Shown here piece by piece: positions 1-9,699 of a stretch of 64,000 nucleotides of DNA. The translations under genes and the position numbers were made by a program. This stretch comes from Ricordea florida (Eukaryota; Cnidaria; Anthozoa; Corallimorpharia; Ricordeidae), in contig OX453275.1 in the NCBI GenBank assembly GCA_949710005.1, forward strand, positions 2,211,973 through 2,275,972, in the 5' to 3' direction. The stretch's first letter is position 1; every line of letters begins with the position of its first letter. The notes below the pieces were generated by a model. The model was not told where the DNA came from. It searched no databases and saw nothing but the letters and a program-made list of their open reading frames with translations.

Positions 1-720
1 ATCTTTAGCTGCTGGAGGCGTTTGGATGTATATTGAAGAAGATCTTAATTATACTATAGTGAATAATAGAAAAGGCATCCGAAGATACTTTTCAGGCCTT
101 GTGGATTGAAATTCAGTCCTCTAAAACAAAGTGGGGCTGTTTACCGACAGTACAACTCTCCCAAACGCTTCCAGGAGTATTTTGACCGAACTTTGGAAAA
201 GCTTATCGCTTGTGATAAATGAATCTTTGTCTTAGGAGATTTCAATATAAATCTCCTCAGAGTTGAGTCTTGTAATTACTACTACAATAGTTCTGCTTTC
301 CTTGCAAAACTTTTCTTTTATCCCGACCATCGATAAACCTACGAGATTGTATCGTAATTCTGCTACTCTAATTGACAACATTCTGGTGAACCGGCAATGT
401 TAAAAGAACCGTATCCAGGGGCAACAACGTTTCTGATATCAGAGATCACTTTACGCTATTTGGCATTTTTTATTCCTGCATGAAGAGAACCTTTCCTCCT
501 AGACATAAAACTTGAGATTATTCCTGCATTTCCGAAACCAAATTCCATTTCGAATTATCTCAGATTGAGTGGGATTCTATCATCACTGACAATCATAATG
601 ATATTGATCATCCGTTCTCAAGCTTTTTCAACAAACAAACTTGTTACTAAGCATGTTCCTCTTAACGAGAAGCCAATCGTTTCATGAAAACCTGGATAAC
701 AAAACAACTTAGAAAGTCCA
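1..720 (+). repeat. Degenerate LINE (non-LTR) endonuclease fragment, copy A
   Basis: The plus-strand frames read AGGVWMYIEEDLNYTIVNN, then after frameshifts LGDFNINLLRVES and ATLIDNI. These are landmarks of the apurinic-type endonuclease of Jockey/CR1-like LINEs. Several frameshifts and stops make it inactive. Window position 1 aligns to 20075 in a second copy inside EndoU gene 1 (19560-20780), so the element began left of the window. Confidence 0.75.
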
Positions 721-926
721 TAAAGATGAAACATACATTGTTTTACACGGGAGATATTAATAAATATAAATTGTCTGATAGGAACAAACTTCTCACTCTT
801 TCGCGATTAAGCAAAAAAACTTTATTACAATGCATATTTCAGTGGTAATCTGATACTGATATGCGCAAGACTGGGCTGGTATAAATTTCTTAATTAGCCG
901 CCGCGGTCGCTACTCTAATTCAATTA

Positions 927-1581
927 CAGTGGAACCCCGCTCTACGGACACCCGGTTAATAGGGACACCCCGATATTATGGACAGCTTCGTTTTCCCCGA
1001 CGAAATGCTCATACATTTTTTCTAAAATTAACCCGCTTATTACGGACACCCGTTAATACGGACAACGGACACTTTTCTGTGTCACGAGCGACAAACTCTT
1101 ATACAACGTCAACCCCGCATTACGGACACTATCTGTGCATTGTCTATTGTCATTGTCATGATTATGTGCTAATTAGAGATTTTGTACCCTGGTCAAATTA
1201 TGACAGATTTCGACGGGTTAAAACAATTTTATAACTAAATGAAACAGTCTGTAATACATAAGATTTATTTTAGTCCGAGAGTGATGCAGTTAATGATTTG
1301 TAACTTACAGTACAATTAAAACGTTTTGTTGCCGTACAAGTGTCGGCCTTAGTGTCTGTATCGATAAAACACGTGTCCGTGACTTTTTTCCGAGGACCCC
1401 GGTTAATACAGACACCCCGTTAATACGGACATTTTGGCATGTCCCCTTGGTGTTCGTACTAACGGGGTTAGTAAAGAACCTTTATTGATTTATACCGCTC
1501 AGGGTAGCCCCTTCAGATGCAAAAAGATGTCTGTTATCAATGGGAGCCCTGAGCGCAACAATATACAATATACTTCCACTG
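927..1581. mobile_element. pogo/Tigger-like non-autonomous DNA element
   Basis: The left end CAGTGGAACCCCGC and the right end ...TTCCACTG form short inverted termini flanked by TA on both sides (925-926 and 1582-1583). That is the Tc1/mariner/pogo target duplication. The interior repeats a motif close to GTTAATACGGACACCCC in both orientations. No transposase remains. It interrupts the degenerate LINE, since the LINE reverse-transcriptase part resumes at about 1596. Confidence 0.6.
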
Positions 1582-1595
1582 TACTTCTCTGAGGT

Positions 1596-2345
1596 ATCCG
1601 AATGGTGACTTTTAAAACACACAATCTCTTCGAAATACAAAACATCTTAAACAATTACTTTACATCTATTGGTCCTAACTTGACCTCTAAAATCAGCCCG
1701 CCCAATCAACACCTTTCTGAATATTTGCCCAGACTTAACTCAAGTTCTGATTCTTTCTATTTTTAACCAGGTCTGTCCAGTTGAAATTGAATCCGAGATA
1801 ATGTTTTTACCCCTTAATACGCCTAGTGGCCTCTACTCTCTTCCAACCCGTATTCTTAAGTCGGCAAGGCATATCTTTTCTAAACCATTATTTTTCTATA
1901 CATAAATCACATACGTGACCTCCAGTTAATTCAAATTCCATTTATTTGCTGATGACACCAATCTGCTATATATACTAACAAAAATCCCTAGAGACAGGGT
2001 CAGCGACTAGCTTCATGCTAATAAATTAACATTAAACACCAAGAAATCAAAGTGCTATCTTCTATCCCTATCAAAAAAAGATTTATTATCAAGTGCAGAT
2101 AAATTTATTAACATTTCAACATCAATAGCGTATTTCCCCTGGAACAACAAGATAACATGAATAATTTGGGGATGCTAATGAATAAAAACCTTAGCTGGAA
2201 ATACCATATTGATTATGTTGCCTCTAAGATTAACAACAACTACTGGGAGTTTCATTGTGAACGTATGTTCTAGCGTTGGACATGGAAGAGGATATTGATG
2301 AACTAATATGAGGTAAGACGCTTTGTAAGCGTAAGGGGGATGCCT
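1596..2345 (+). repeat. Degenerate LINE reverse-transcriptase fragment
   Basis: Frames read NNYFTSIGPNLTSKI, the usual linker before the reverse transcriptase, and HLFADDTNLLY at about 1946-1975, which carries the FADD form of the catalytic motif. HANKLTLNTKKSKCYLLS follows. Many stops and frameshifts are present. It is probably the continuation of the 1-720 fragment. Confidence 0.7.
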
Positions 2346-2349
2346 TTTA

Positions 2350-3345
2350 AAGGCCATGCCAGTGTTGCTGTCCCAGCTGCATGAGCGTTTGTATGTTTCC
2401 CTCTCTAGGGTATAGAAGTAATCCTTTCTTTGAGGTTACCTGTTTATGAAAAGACAGCTTACAAAGCCAAACAATGTAAATGACGTACACAGGGAGCGAT
2501 AGTGTAATTTGTGTATTTTTTTATGAGGGAAATTTGTTGGGCTGTTCCTTTCTTCGATTGGAATTGCCTTAGGCAACCCACTAATTGCTTCTAAAATGAA
2601 ATTTGCGGTTAGTTTAATAAAATTGTTATGGCTCCAGTTCATTGAACAAACTCAATAACGTGTAAGCGGTTTTATTCATGTGCAATGCGGGCTCATGTCC
2701 TTTCAAAAAAAATTGTAAATGTATAAATCAACTTGTTAATGATTATTTTTTGACAAACTGGAAAACTTTTTTTTCCTGTAATGTTGTCCTTTTATAGTTT
2801 ATTTATCACTGGTTGTTCTCGTACTACTTAAAGCTATTGAATACAACAAAATGAACGTTTAACATGAACTTGACTGCTTACACGGACTATATTAAAATAT
2901 TTTAAGTTTGAACAACTTATCACTGTCAAAACATAGGTACGCAATACGTACATGTGTCTACTGCGAGGTTGAATGTGGGTTCTAGGCATGCGCGTGGTTG
3001 TTATGACTAAAGAATAGATTTAGATTTGGGACTTCATATGTTGACGACCTTGGACAGAAGAGGAGAAATGAAAGGCTGAAAATTAAAAGCACTGGATCTT
3101 TGTGTTGATACAGAAAAAAGTAAGTTTGAGGGTTCTGGATTAAGTTAAATGTCACCAGACATTAAAATTTTTTTTTCTCGAAACACAAAATTTATCCTGA
3201 CAAAAACTGGAGCCTGACGAGCTATTATAATCTGAAGATGACAAAATTGGACAACAATTTGAAACTTTGAGCTCCAAGGAACAAATCTGATCAAATGAAC
3301 CGTATTGCGGATTCGGTTTTTTTTTTGTTAAATTCTATAACTGCA
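2350..3345. other. No gene recognised
   Basis: AT-rich DNA with homopolymer runs. No exon-like frame with splice sites and no repeat shared with the rest of the window was seen. Confidence 0.4.
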
Positions 3346-3349
3346 GTGC

Positions 3350-3787
3350 TTAATGAGACCTTGTTATTAAGACCCCACGATAAAATTCGCTGAATAAACA
3401 ATCGCTTCTGTGTTCATGTATCATATACCAAGTTTTATAATGAGCTGCCATACTTCTTAGTCTGGATGAAGTTGAAGTCATATTTCTGAGAGTTGATTTT
3501 AGTCTCCTTCGAACAGTTCGTTTCTTTGTAAACTTCAAAATCTTTTTAATATTTATCCTAGATGGTTCCCGGTTCCTACATGTGCGTTTCTTAGCTTTGT
3601 AGAGTCTTTCCCTTTCCCTTATTGTTGTTCTCCAATCGTGCTTATTAGCATCTGTGTGATGTAATTGTTTCGTACATACAACGCCATTTCTAACAGCAGG
3701 GATGTTCGTGACATAAAGATAAAAAAGATGTTTTCTTTTAGTCGCAAGTAATCGGACTTCAGACCACATAAAAATGAAAGCATTCAT
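3350..3787 (-). CDS. Unrecognised highly basic 145-residue ORF
   Basis: Open frame rich in Lys and Arg (for example KKRTCRNREPSR and KKRTVRRRLKSTLRN) with no family that I recognise. It lies downstream, on the minus strand, of the orphan signal exon at 5324-5379. I found no acceptor in the right phase joining the two. It could be a chance frame, and I would not treat it as a gene without transcript support. Confidence 0.15.
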   Translation of the reverse strand: MNAFIFMWSEVRLLATKRKHLFYLYVTNIPAVRNGVVCTKQLHHTDANKHDWRTTIRERERLYKAKKRTCRNREPSRINIKKILKFTKKRTVRRRLKSTLRNMTSTSSRLRSMAAHYKTWYMIHEHRSDCLFSEFYRGVLITRSH

Positions 3788-3910
3788 ATTTCATGTAGGT
3801 GCGGTGTGAACTCGCAATACGTCGCCTTTTATGGCGAGCCATCGCAGTCAAAACCTATTATCATGTTATTATAAGTTATCATGATATCACGGTGATATCT
3901 CTTTGATACC

Positions 3911-4265
3911 GACCGTTTAGCTCAGTTGGTAGAGCATCGGACTAGTGTGCGGTAGGTCGTGGGTTCAAACCCCGGCGGAACCAACACTCAGGGTCTTAAA
4001 ATATTTGAGGAGAAAGTGCTGCCTTTGTAATGACATCTGCAAATGGTTAGACTTTCTAGTCTTCTCGGATAAGGACGATAAACCGTAGGCCCCGTCTCAC
4101 AACTCTTCATAATTGATTCCGTGGAACGTAAAAGAACCCACACACTGTTCGAAAAGAGTAGGGGACGTAGTTCTCGGTGTTGTGGTCTATCTCTTATCTG
4201 ATGGTTAAATGCTCGGAGAAATTAGCTGCATAAAGCTACTCTAAAAATCCGAGGGTAAATAAAGT
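3911..4265 (+). repeat. tRNA-derived SINE with microsatellite tail
   Basis: The head has a clear A box (TAGCTCAGTTGGTAGAGC) and B box (GGTTCAAACCCC) in tRNA spacing. The arms of the anticodon stem (TCGGA and GCGGT) do not pair and the acceptor stem is poor, so it is a SINE promoter and not a working tRNA gene. A body of about 280 bp follows and it ends in an (ATGT)n tail, as SINEs commonly do. Confidence 0.7.
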
Positions 4266-4303
4266 AATGTATGTATGTATGTATGTATGTATGTATGTAT
4301 GTA
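4266..4303. repeat. (ATGT)n microsatellite
   Basis: About nine tandem ATGT units form the 3' tail of the SINE. Confidence 0.9.
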
Positions 4304-4307
4304 TACC

Positions 4308-4405
4308 ATGATATCACAATATTGCGATATCTCATGATATCTTAACACCATGATGTCAACCAAGATATCCTCACACCTTGATATCACATACCATGTTACT
4401 ACCCG
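4308..4405. repeat. GATATC-rich degenerate repeat cluster
   Basis: The motif CATGATATCAC and the core GATATC recur several times here and also just left of the SINE (about 3878-3905). The SINE probably landed inside a small palindromic repeat tract. Confidence 0.5.
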
Positions 4406-4469
4406 AGATAAAAATGACTGTTTTTGGTTGTTATTGTAAATGTCTGGATTACGAAATTTCAAGATTTAT

Positions 4470-5110
4470 TTGCGCTAATCAGAATAGGCGCTAGTCTTAA
4501 AGCTGCATGACTGATCGAAATCTGGCTACTGATATTTTTTCTTATAATAGTCTTATTCAGTTCAGGTATTTCTGGTGTCCCTCCTGGTCAGCTTTACGGA
4601 AGGGCACAACCGCGTTTGCAATTGAGTAGTCTGGGTTGTTTTTTCGAGCGAGGTCTTGGTTTGGTCTGTGAAGTTACCCGACTTCTACGCACAATAGAAA
4701 ATAGAGACGATTGTGTCGAGTATTGTTTCACAAGGCTGGACAATCTTCTCTCTAACTGCGTCAATCTTTTTACACTTATCGATGACTAACAACCGCATCA
4801 TCGCGGATGCCGTACGGCGTTCACGTGCAGCAAGCCCTGACTGACAAGGGAGGCGGTCCTGTTCATCTTACAACTCTCCTTGTTCGTGTCTCTACATAAA
4901 ATTCTCTCTGCATAAAACGCAGTAAATTTCCTTTTTATTTTTGCTAACCGGATAACTTCATTTTGTTATTCTAAAACGTCTTCTTGGTTTTCCTCTGCGC
5001 TGAGCAGTCTGATTGTCTCGTGAACTAGGTTAAACGCGCTTTCAAAAACACTATTCAGATTCCCAGGCTGTGCTCTTTCATGGAACTACTTTCATGGAAC
5101 TTCTTTCGGG
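4470..5110. other. No gene recognised
   Basis: Unique-looking DNA. The only structure seen is a short TTCATGGAACT tandem near 5080-5125. Confidence 0.4.
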
Positions 5111-5323
5111 AACTTTCATGAATAAACTACGCGAAGTTCAAATCCCGGGAGATTTAAATCATAAATAACAGTAGTTTTGTTAACGGAAGAAAATTGGGAG
5201 GGTCGTAAAAATGTTCCAGGGTCATCTGAGTTCGTAATCGAAACGTTAGGTTTGCATGCGTCCATCAGGTACATTAATAAAACGACAAAGAAGACTATTA
5301 CAGCAAAAAAAAAAACAACTTAC

Positions 5324-5379
5324 CTAGCGTCCAACTGGGGAATCAGAATCAAACACGAAAAGATAAGAAATTGCATCAT
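5324..5379 (-). CDS. Orphan EndoU-type signal-peptide first exon
   Basis: Encodes MMQFLIFSCLILIPQLDA and then two bases of the next codon, followed by the donor GTAAGT, as in the first exons of EndoU genes 1 and 2. The hydrophobic core FLIFSCLILIP is a typical signal peptide. No matching acceptor with EndoU sequence lies between 1 and 5324. The LINE copy at 1-720 matches one in intron 1 of gene 1, so a gene body may start just left of the window. Otherwise this is a dead exon. Confidence 0.55.
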
Positions 5380-5524
5380 ATTGGATGAGATTCGCTTTGT
5401 GAGAAAGTGTTGGAGTCTTGACGAGTTCTGGAAGTGCACGCATTAATATTAGCTTGGTCCTTTTAACTTAAGGGTTCATCAATTGTTAAGCACCTCTTAA
5501 CCCAAGAATTTAACGCAGTTGTAA

Positions 5525-5551
5525 ATTTATATGGCAGTTGTAAATTTATAT
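5525..5551 (-). promoter_or_regulatory. Tandem TATA boxes of cassette A
   Basis: On the minus strand the string CCATATAAATTTAC occurs twice about 19 bp apart, roughly 150-170 bp upstream of the ATG at 5379. The arrangement is kept in copies B and C. Confidence 0.5.
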
Positions 5552-7005
5552 GGCCATTAGTCGTTAAATTACCCTCTTATCATTTCTAATGCTCGTTCGT
5601 CATCCTAATGCTAATTCGATTTCTATGTCGAAACGAAATCTACTTGATTCAAATTGTCATATATTGATTTAGCTTGATCAACTGCCGATCAGAAGACTCT
5701 TTTGTAAACAGCTAAGATCAATCCAAAAACGCAATTTGACGTTTACTTTGTAAATAATGTGTGGTGAGTAATCGGATGTGACCTGCGAATATTTTTTAGC
5801 TAATTCCGAGGATGGTCACCAGCTGTAAGATAAGCACTCTTGAATAGTTAAGTGCCGCTAATTAACGCACAAGAAAAGTCATTGTGTCTATTAATCACGC
5901 CACAATATTTAGTTTTTAAGAAAAGGATTTTGGAGAGATTTTCAAGAATGAGCTAGCTAAAATGATGTGAGATTTTGCGTTTAGAATTTAATTTGAGTTT
6001 TCCATGGTTCAACCAAGAGATAAAATGGATGTCACTTCTCAGTGGATAGATAAGCAAGTGGACTCTTGTAGTTGTTAAGTCTGATACATTCCTTCATACC
6101 CTTAGAACCGATTCTAGATTACAATAGTTGAGATAAAGATGAGAAAACCAAAGAAACTCGTTTCGTTTTCAATGGTGCAACGAATTTAACCTTATCGTGA
6201 TCGACTTTGTTTGCTAGGCACTCATCTTCAAGTGTGGGGCAAGAGTATTTTAAGAGTGTTAATTGATAGTTTGTACTTACCCTTAAAAGTATGTCATGTT
6301 TGGTTAGGTTTGCTGTTGTGAATACAAGGTAATCCGTTTTACTACACAGGAAATATACTTAGCTGATGTCTACGAGTTTTTAAAAATAGCGGGCGTTGGG
6401 ACCTATAATAAACCGAAGAAACGCCTAAAGCCGAAATTAATTTCGAACAAAACCGAAACGGCCACTGAACACAAAACCAAAGATTTACATTCACCCCAAT
6501 TTCTAAAATTCTAATGTTCCCTAATGGATTTCATAATAATCGGCTGTAGGTGGCATTTGGGGCATGCATACTCGGATCTCGTCTAGTCTCTGTTCATATT
6601 TGAGGAAAATTCACAAAATCCTACATTGAATCGCAACTAGGGGATTCGGCGATTGCGAAAAACTATAGCTATAGCTCTGAAAATCACCCCTGAAATCACA
6701 CTAAAATCCAAATAACGCACTGAATTGTGATAACTTAAATGTGAATATGATGCGATGAGGCTTGCAACAACCTGTAACCTGTCGGATTCCAAATCCATAA
6801 AACTGTTTGTAGTTTTTCCTAAAACCGAAAACCAAAAGCCAAAAAAAGGAAAATTAAAATGAATGATTCTGATTTTTGCTGCAATTCTTCCACGTTTCGT
6901 GAAGTATCGCATGCCCAGAAATACGAGGCAGTTTGTGTCGTGATAAGACTTCCGACTCTGGTGTTCCATATGTCATGATATGATTTCCAGTCTGCGGTAT
7001 GAATA

Positions 7006-7050
<45 letters not shown>

Positions 7051-7109
7051 CTATCTCTCTATATATATATATCTCTATCTCTATATCTCTATCTATATAT
7101 CTCTATATA
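7006..7109. repeat. (TATC)n microsatellite
   Basis: Long run of TATC units decaying into TCTC/TATA variants. A related tract lies at 7299-7439. Together they bracket the palindrome at 7110-7247. Confidence 0.9.
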
Positions 7110-7247
7110 TAGTTGTTGCGGGAGAAAAAAACACACAAACAAACTACGGGTTTATCCCTACAAGCCTGATGAGTGGGCAACCACGAAACAGGCTTGTAGG
7201 GATAAACCCGTAGTTTGTTTGTGTGTTTTTTTCTCCCGCAACAACTA
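7110..7247 (+). ncRNA. Perfect 59-bp palindrome with hammerhead-ribozyme core in its loop
   Basis: The arms 7110-7168 and 7189-7247 are exact reverse complements. The loop region carries CTGATGA (7166-7172), a GTGG/CCAC stem closed by a GCAA tetraloop (7173-7184) and GAAA (7185-7188), which is the hammerhead core in order. The usual pyrimidine-H cleavage dinucleotide before the 3' stem I strand is missing, because the right arm simply mirrors the left. It looks like a hammerhead half fused to its own inverted copy and may not cleave. Confidence 0.6.
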
Positions 7248-7298
7248 CTTCGCTCTGCGTTCACGTATTGAGCACTGTTTTACGATTAATCTACTTTT

Positions 7299-7439
7299 AC
7301 AATTTATCTCTATATATATATTTATCTATTTATCTATATATCTAAATCTATATCTATATCTATAATTATATATCTATATCTATATTTATATATCTATATC
7401 TATATATCTATATATCTATATTTATATATATATATATAA
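7299..7439. repeat. AT-rich (TATATC)n microsatellite
   Basis: Degenerate TATCTA/TATATC tract that abuts the 3' end of the minus-strand Penelope-like element at 7440-7857. Confidence 0.85.
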
Positions 7440-7476
7440 TCAAAATGTGAAAAATCAGAGTCTTTTCCTTTTGCTT

Positions 7477-7517
7477 TATGCTAAGTGTTTCACCGCTGTT
7501 GCGGCTCCTCAGGCATA
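7477..7517 (-). ncRNA. Type I hammerhead ribozyme motif of a Penelope-like element
   Basis: Read on the minus strand: stem I TATGC, core CTGAGGA (position 7 of the hammerhead core is free), stem II GCCGC-AACA-GCGGT, then GAAA, a four-base CACT loop closed by one A-U pair, U-A as the cleavage dinucleotide, and stem I GCATA. All invariant core positions are present. Very short stem III is described for hammerheads in Penelope-like elements. It lies about 90 bp past the GIY-YIG fragment at 7590-7857 on the same strand. Confidence 0.65.
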
Positions 7518-7589
7518 GCAAAGGATTTTTATTGACGTGTTCTGATTGTATAAATGAAGTAATTATAGAAGCAATTAAAGTAATTGTAA

Positions 7590-7857
7590 ATCATTAAGAG
7601 CGGGCTTAACTCAGAATGAAGAATCTTTCCTTGTTCTCTCTCGTGCTTTCCGTACAACTGAGAATTTTATAAAGCGGAAAGATGGAAAACTGCGGTGTTC
7701 GCCCAGCAGCGCATTCATCGATGTGTGCGCTTACACCTAACATGCGAGTGTCTGGGTCCCTAATTTGTTGTTTATTAACAGTAACTCTATTCCTAAGTAC
7801 ATCGCCCGTCTCTCCTATATAGTTCTGTCCCCACCCAGCACATGTTATAACATACAC
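7590..7857 (-). pseudogene. Penelope-like GIY-YIG endonuclease fragment (family 1)
   Basis: Encodes VITCAGWGQNYIGETGDVLRN and then MLGVSAHIDECAAG, the GIY-YIG-like endonuclease tail of a Penelope-like retroelement. It is a different family from the element at 7970-8635. The reverse-transcriptase part is absent and stops follow FFILS, so it is a 5'-truncated dead copy. With the hammerhead motif downstream it forms the 3' end of one element on the minus strand. Confidence 0.7.
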
Positions 7858-7969
7858 CAGTGCAATTCATTAAATGTTTGATCCGGAAAGGGGATTTAAT
7901 AAGAATGTCCTTTACCATCGCTGATATACAATATAGTTAAATTTACATAATAATAGTGATCATTAAGTT

Positions 7970-8635
7970 TCAGGTATTGTGTAAGAGGATTTTGTCTCTG
8001 TGGCGGCAAGAAGACACAAGCTCATTACGTTTGTTTAGCGTGGATAGTTCGAGTCGGCAGATGATTAGGAATTTTTCTTTGAGGAAGAGGTTACATCTTT
8101 TGCTTGAGCTGTTATATGGCGAGTGTGAAGACAGGATGCGCCAGGAAATAAAGTGTTCAATGTTGTTGTCTTTAAGGGTCCATATGTGTTTGCTGAGTTC
8201 GGTGGAGTTTCTGTGTTTAGCGTGGCGGAAAGATGCGGTGTGTTTTCTGTATCTTGTTTTGAAGTTGTTTTCCGTATGTCCGATGTAGGTTTGGGACGTG
8301 TTGTTGTCTTTGCGCTTAACGGTGGCTTGGTAGATTACCGATGGTTGCAGGAAGTTTCCGTTGAGCGGGCAATTGTTCTTTTGTCGGCAGTTGCATGTCT
8401 TTCTTTCTTTAGTGTTAGCGGCGGCGGTATTGTTGGTTTGTGTAGATGTGGTTAAGATGCGTTTATTATGGTTGTCGATTATTTGTTTAGTGTTGTTCAT
8501 GCAGCTGTAACTGATCTTGATGGTGTTGCGGTTGAAGATTTTGCGGAGCTCACGGTCCTTTAGGAAGTGCTTATCTACTAGAGCGAGGAATTTGTGTCCG
8601 ATGTTAGTACTTGTGTTCTTGCTGAAAGAACACAA
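7970..8635 (-). CDS. Penelope-like element C-terminal region with GIY-YIG domain (family 2)
   Basis: A 221-residue open frame. The N-terminal part, NIGHKFLALVDKHFLKDREL then IFNRNTIKISYSCM, is the region after the reverse transcriptase in Penelope-like elements. CNCRQKNNCPLNG is a Cys cluster. TYIGHTENNFKTRYRKHTASF is the YIG-containing endonuclease core, and NELVSSCRHRDKILLHN ends it. It is the most intact of three copies. The copies at 22215-23020 and 33675-34470 share a 2-bp insertion after HAKH that this one lacks. The reverse-transcriptase palm is missing, so it cannot move on its own. Confidence 0.75.
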   Translation of the reverse strand: MCSFSKNTSTNIGHKFLALVDKHFLKDRELRKIFNRNTIKISYSCMNNTKQIIDNHNKRILTTSTQTNNTAAANTKERKTCNCRQKNNCPLNGNFLQPSVIYQATVKRKDNNTSQTYIGHTENNFKTRYRKHTASFRHAKHRNSTELSKHIWTLKDNNIEHFISWRILSSHSPYNSSSKRCNLFLKEKFLIICRLELSTLNKRNELVSSCRHRDKILLHNT

Positions 8636-8715
8636 GTACTAACACTGCTGAAACTTAGTGTACTTACTGTACACTTACTTACTTAGTGTACTTAACTGCT
8701 GAAAGAACACAAGTA

Positions 8716-8795
8716 CTTTTCCCCTTTCAGCAAGAACACAAGTACTAACATCGGACACAAATTCCTCGCTGTAGTAGATAAACACTTTCCAAAAG
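8716..8795 (+). repeat. Inverted partial copy of the Penelope-like element
   Basis: The segment reading CAGCAAGAACACAAGTACTA then ATCGGACACAAATTCCTCGC is the start of the same coding segment seen on the minus strand at 8560-8635, now on the plus strand. A roughly 80-bp spacer of repeated TTAGTGTACTTA lies between. Head-to-head partial copies are typical of Penelope-like insertions. Confidence 0.65.
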
Positions 8796-8799
8796 ACCA

Positions 8800-9690
8800 C
8801 CCGGATGGTTGGGCAGACACGTAACAGTACGGTGCAACACACTTCTCTCTTCAAAACTCATTCAAACTATTCAATACTGCCACTAGCCTCATTCACTATT
8901 CAACATGGCGTCAACCTCTCCATTCTGCCTCCCACTGCTCACACACACCCCCCTCACCCCATATCCCTCCTTCCTCCCTCAAATATACCTGCATATGATT
9001 TGAATAAATTGATCTATCCATCCGTCACCTACTACTGGTTTCCTGTTGATTTAGTTGCCGACCTACCAGTCAATAAGTCTATTTTGGAATGGTGTATCGC
9101 TATTTTGGTTTGGAGTCTCGTATTGAGATATTTTTTCTTTATAAAACTGTTCTTTCGGGCAAAACCTGATTTGTTCTTTAGTAATTTGATTATAATTATT
9201 ACTGGTTTATATCCAGTTCATTTCTTTGGAAGAGTTTCAGTTATAGCAATATTTTTTTTTCATGCTTATGAAACCACATGGCTTTTCTCAGTATTTATTT
9301 CCCTCACTTTTTACAAATTAAAGCTGCATCTATACTATATAACGTATAACACTTTTTTAGCTTGGGCCGGCACAAAAAGCCGTATCGAATAGGCGTTTAG
9401 TTCACACAAGAAACAATGGTTTCGGAGCGATTTTTGTTTCAGTGCGCCGGTCTTTTTCAAGTCAGTCGGAGCCATTTTCGTTCACACTAGGCCGGCACAT
9501 TTTTCATGTCGACTCAAAAGCAGACATAGCTTATAGTAAGCTGAACATCAAATGTCATTCAAAATGATTTTTATTTATATTTATGGACAGCTGACTACGT
9601 TCTGGGGAAGGAACTAAGACTACTCGGGCGGTAACCATCACTGTCTTTTATTCAAATCATTATATTATATCCATAACACTGAAATAGTGA
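8800..9690. other. Non-genic; contains an EndoU intron-1-like fragment
   Basis: The stretch at about 9030-9130 (GTTTCCTGTTGATTTAGTTG and what follows) matches 31725-31850 inside intron 1 of EndoU gene 2. The rest is AT-rich with no supported gene. The 195-residue open frame across it is not credible. Confidence 0.4.
9647..9652 (-). terminator. Polyadenylation signal of EndoU gene 1
   Basis: AATAAA on the minus strand about 50 bases past the stop codon at 9700-9702. Context and distance are suitable for the 3' end. Confidence 0.5.
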
Positions 9691-9699
9691 ACTTGATTT

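Larger units (their letters stand above)
5112..6755 (-). repeat. Promoter/signal-exon cassette, copy A (orphan)
   Basis: Over 90 percent identical by eye to 20783-22172 (copy B) and 31980-33632 (copy C). In B and C the cassette supplies the first exon and upstream region of EndoU genes 1 and 2. This copy keeps the signal-peptide exon, its donor site and the tandem TATA boxes, but no EndoU exons follow it to the left inside the window. Confidence 0.75.

Noticed and set aside
929-1234. 101-residue open frame
   Set aside because: Lies within the pogo-like MITE and translates its GGACACCCCGTTAATAC repeats.
3911-3985. Functional tRNA gene
   Set aside because: A and B boxes are good, but the anticodon stem arms TCGGA/GCGGT do not pair and a SINE body with a microsatellite tail follows.
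8805-9392. 195-residue open frame
   Set aside because: Low-complexity, hydrophobic composition from AT-rich DNA. It covers a Penelope edge and an intron-like fragment and has no family.
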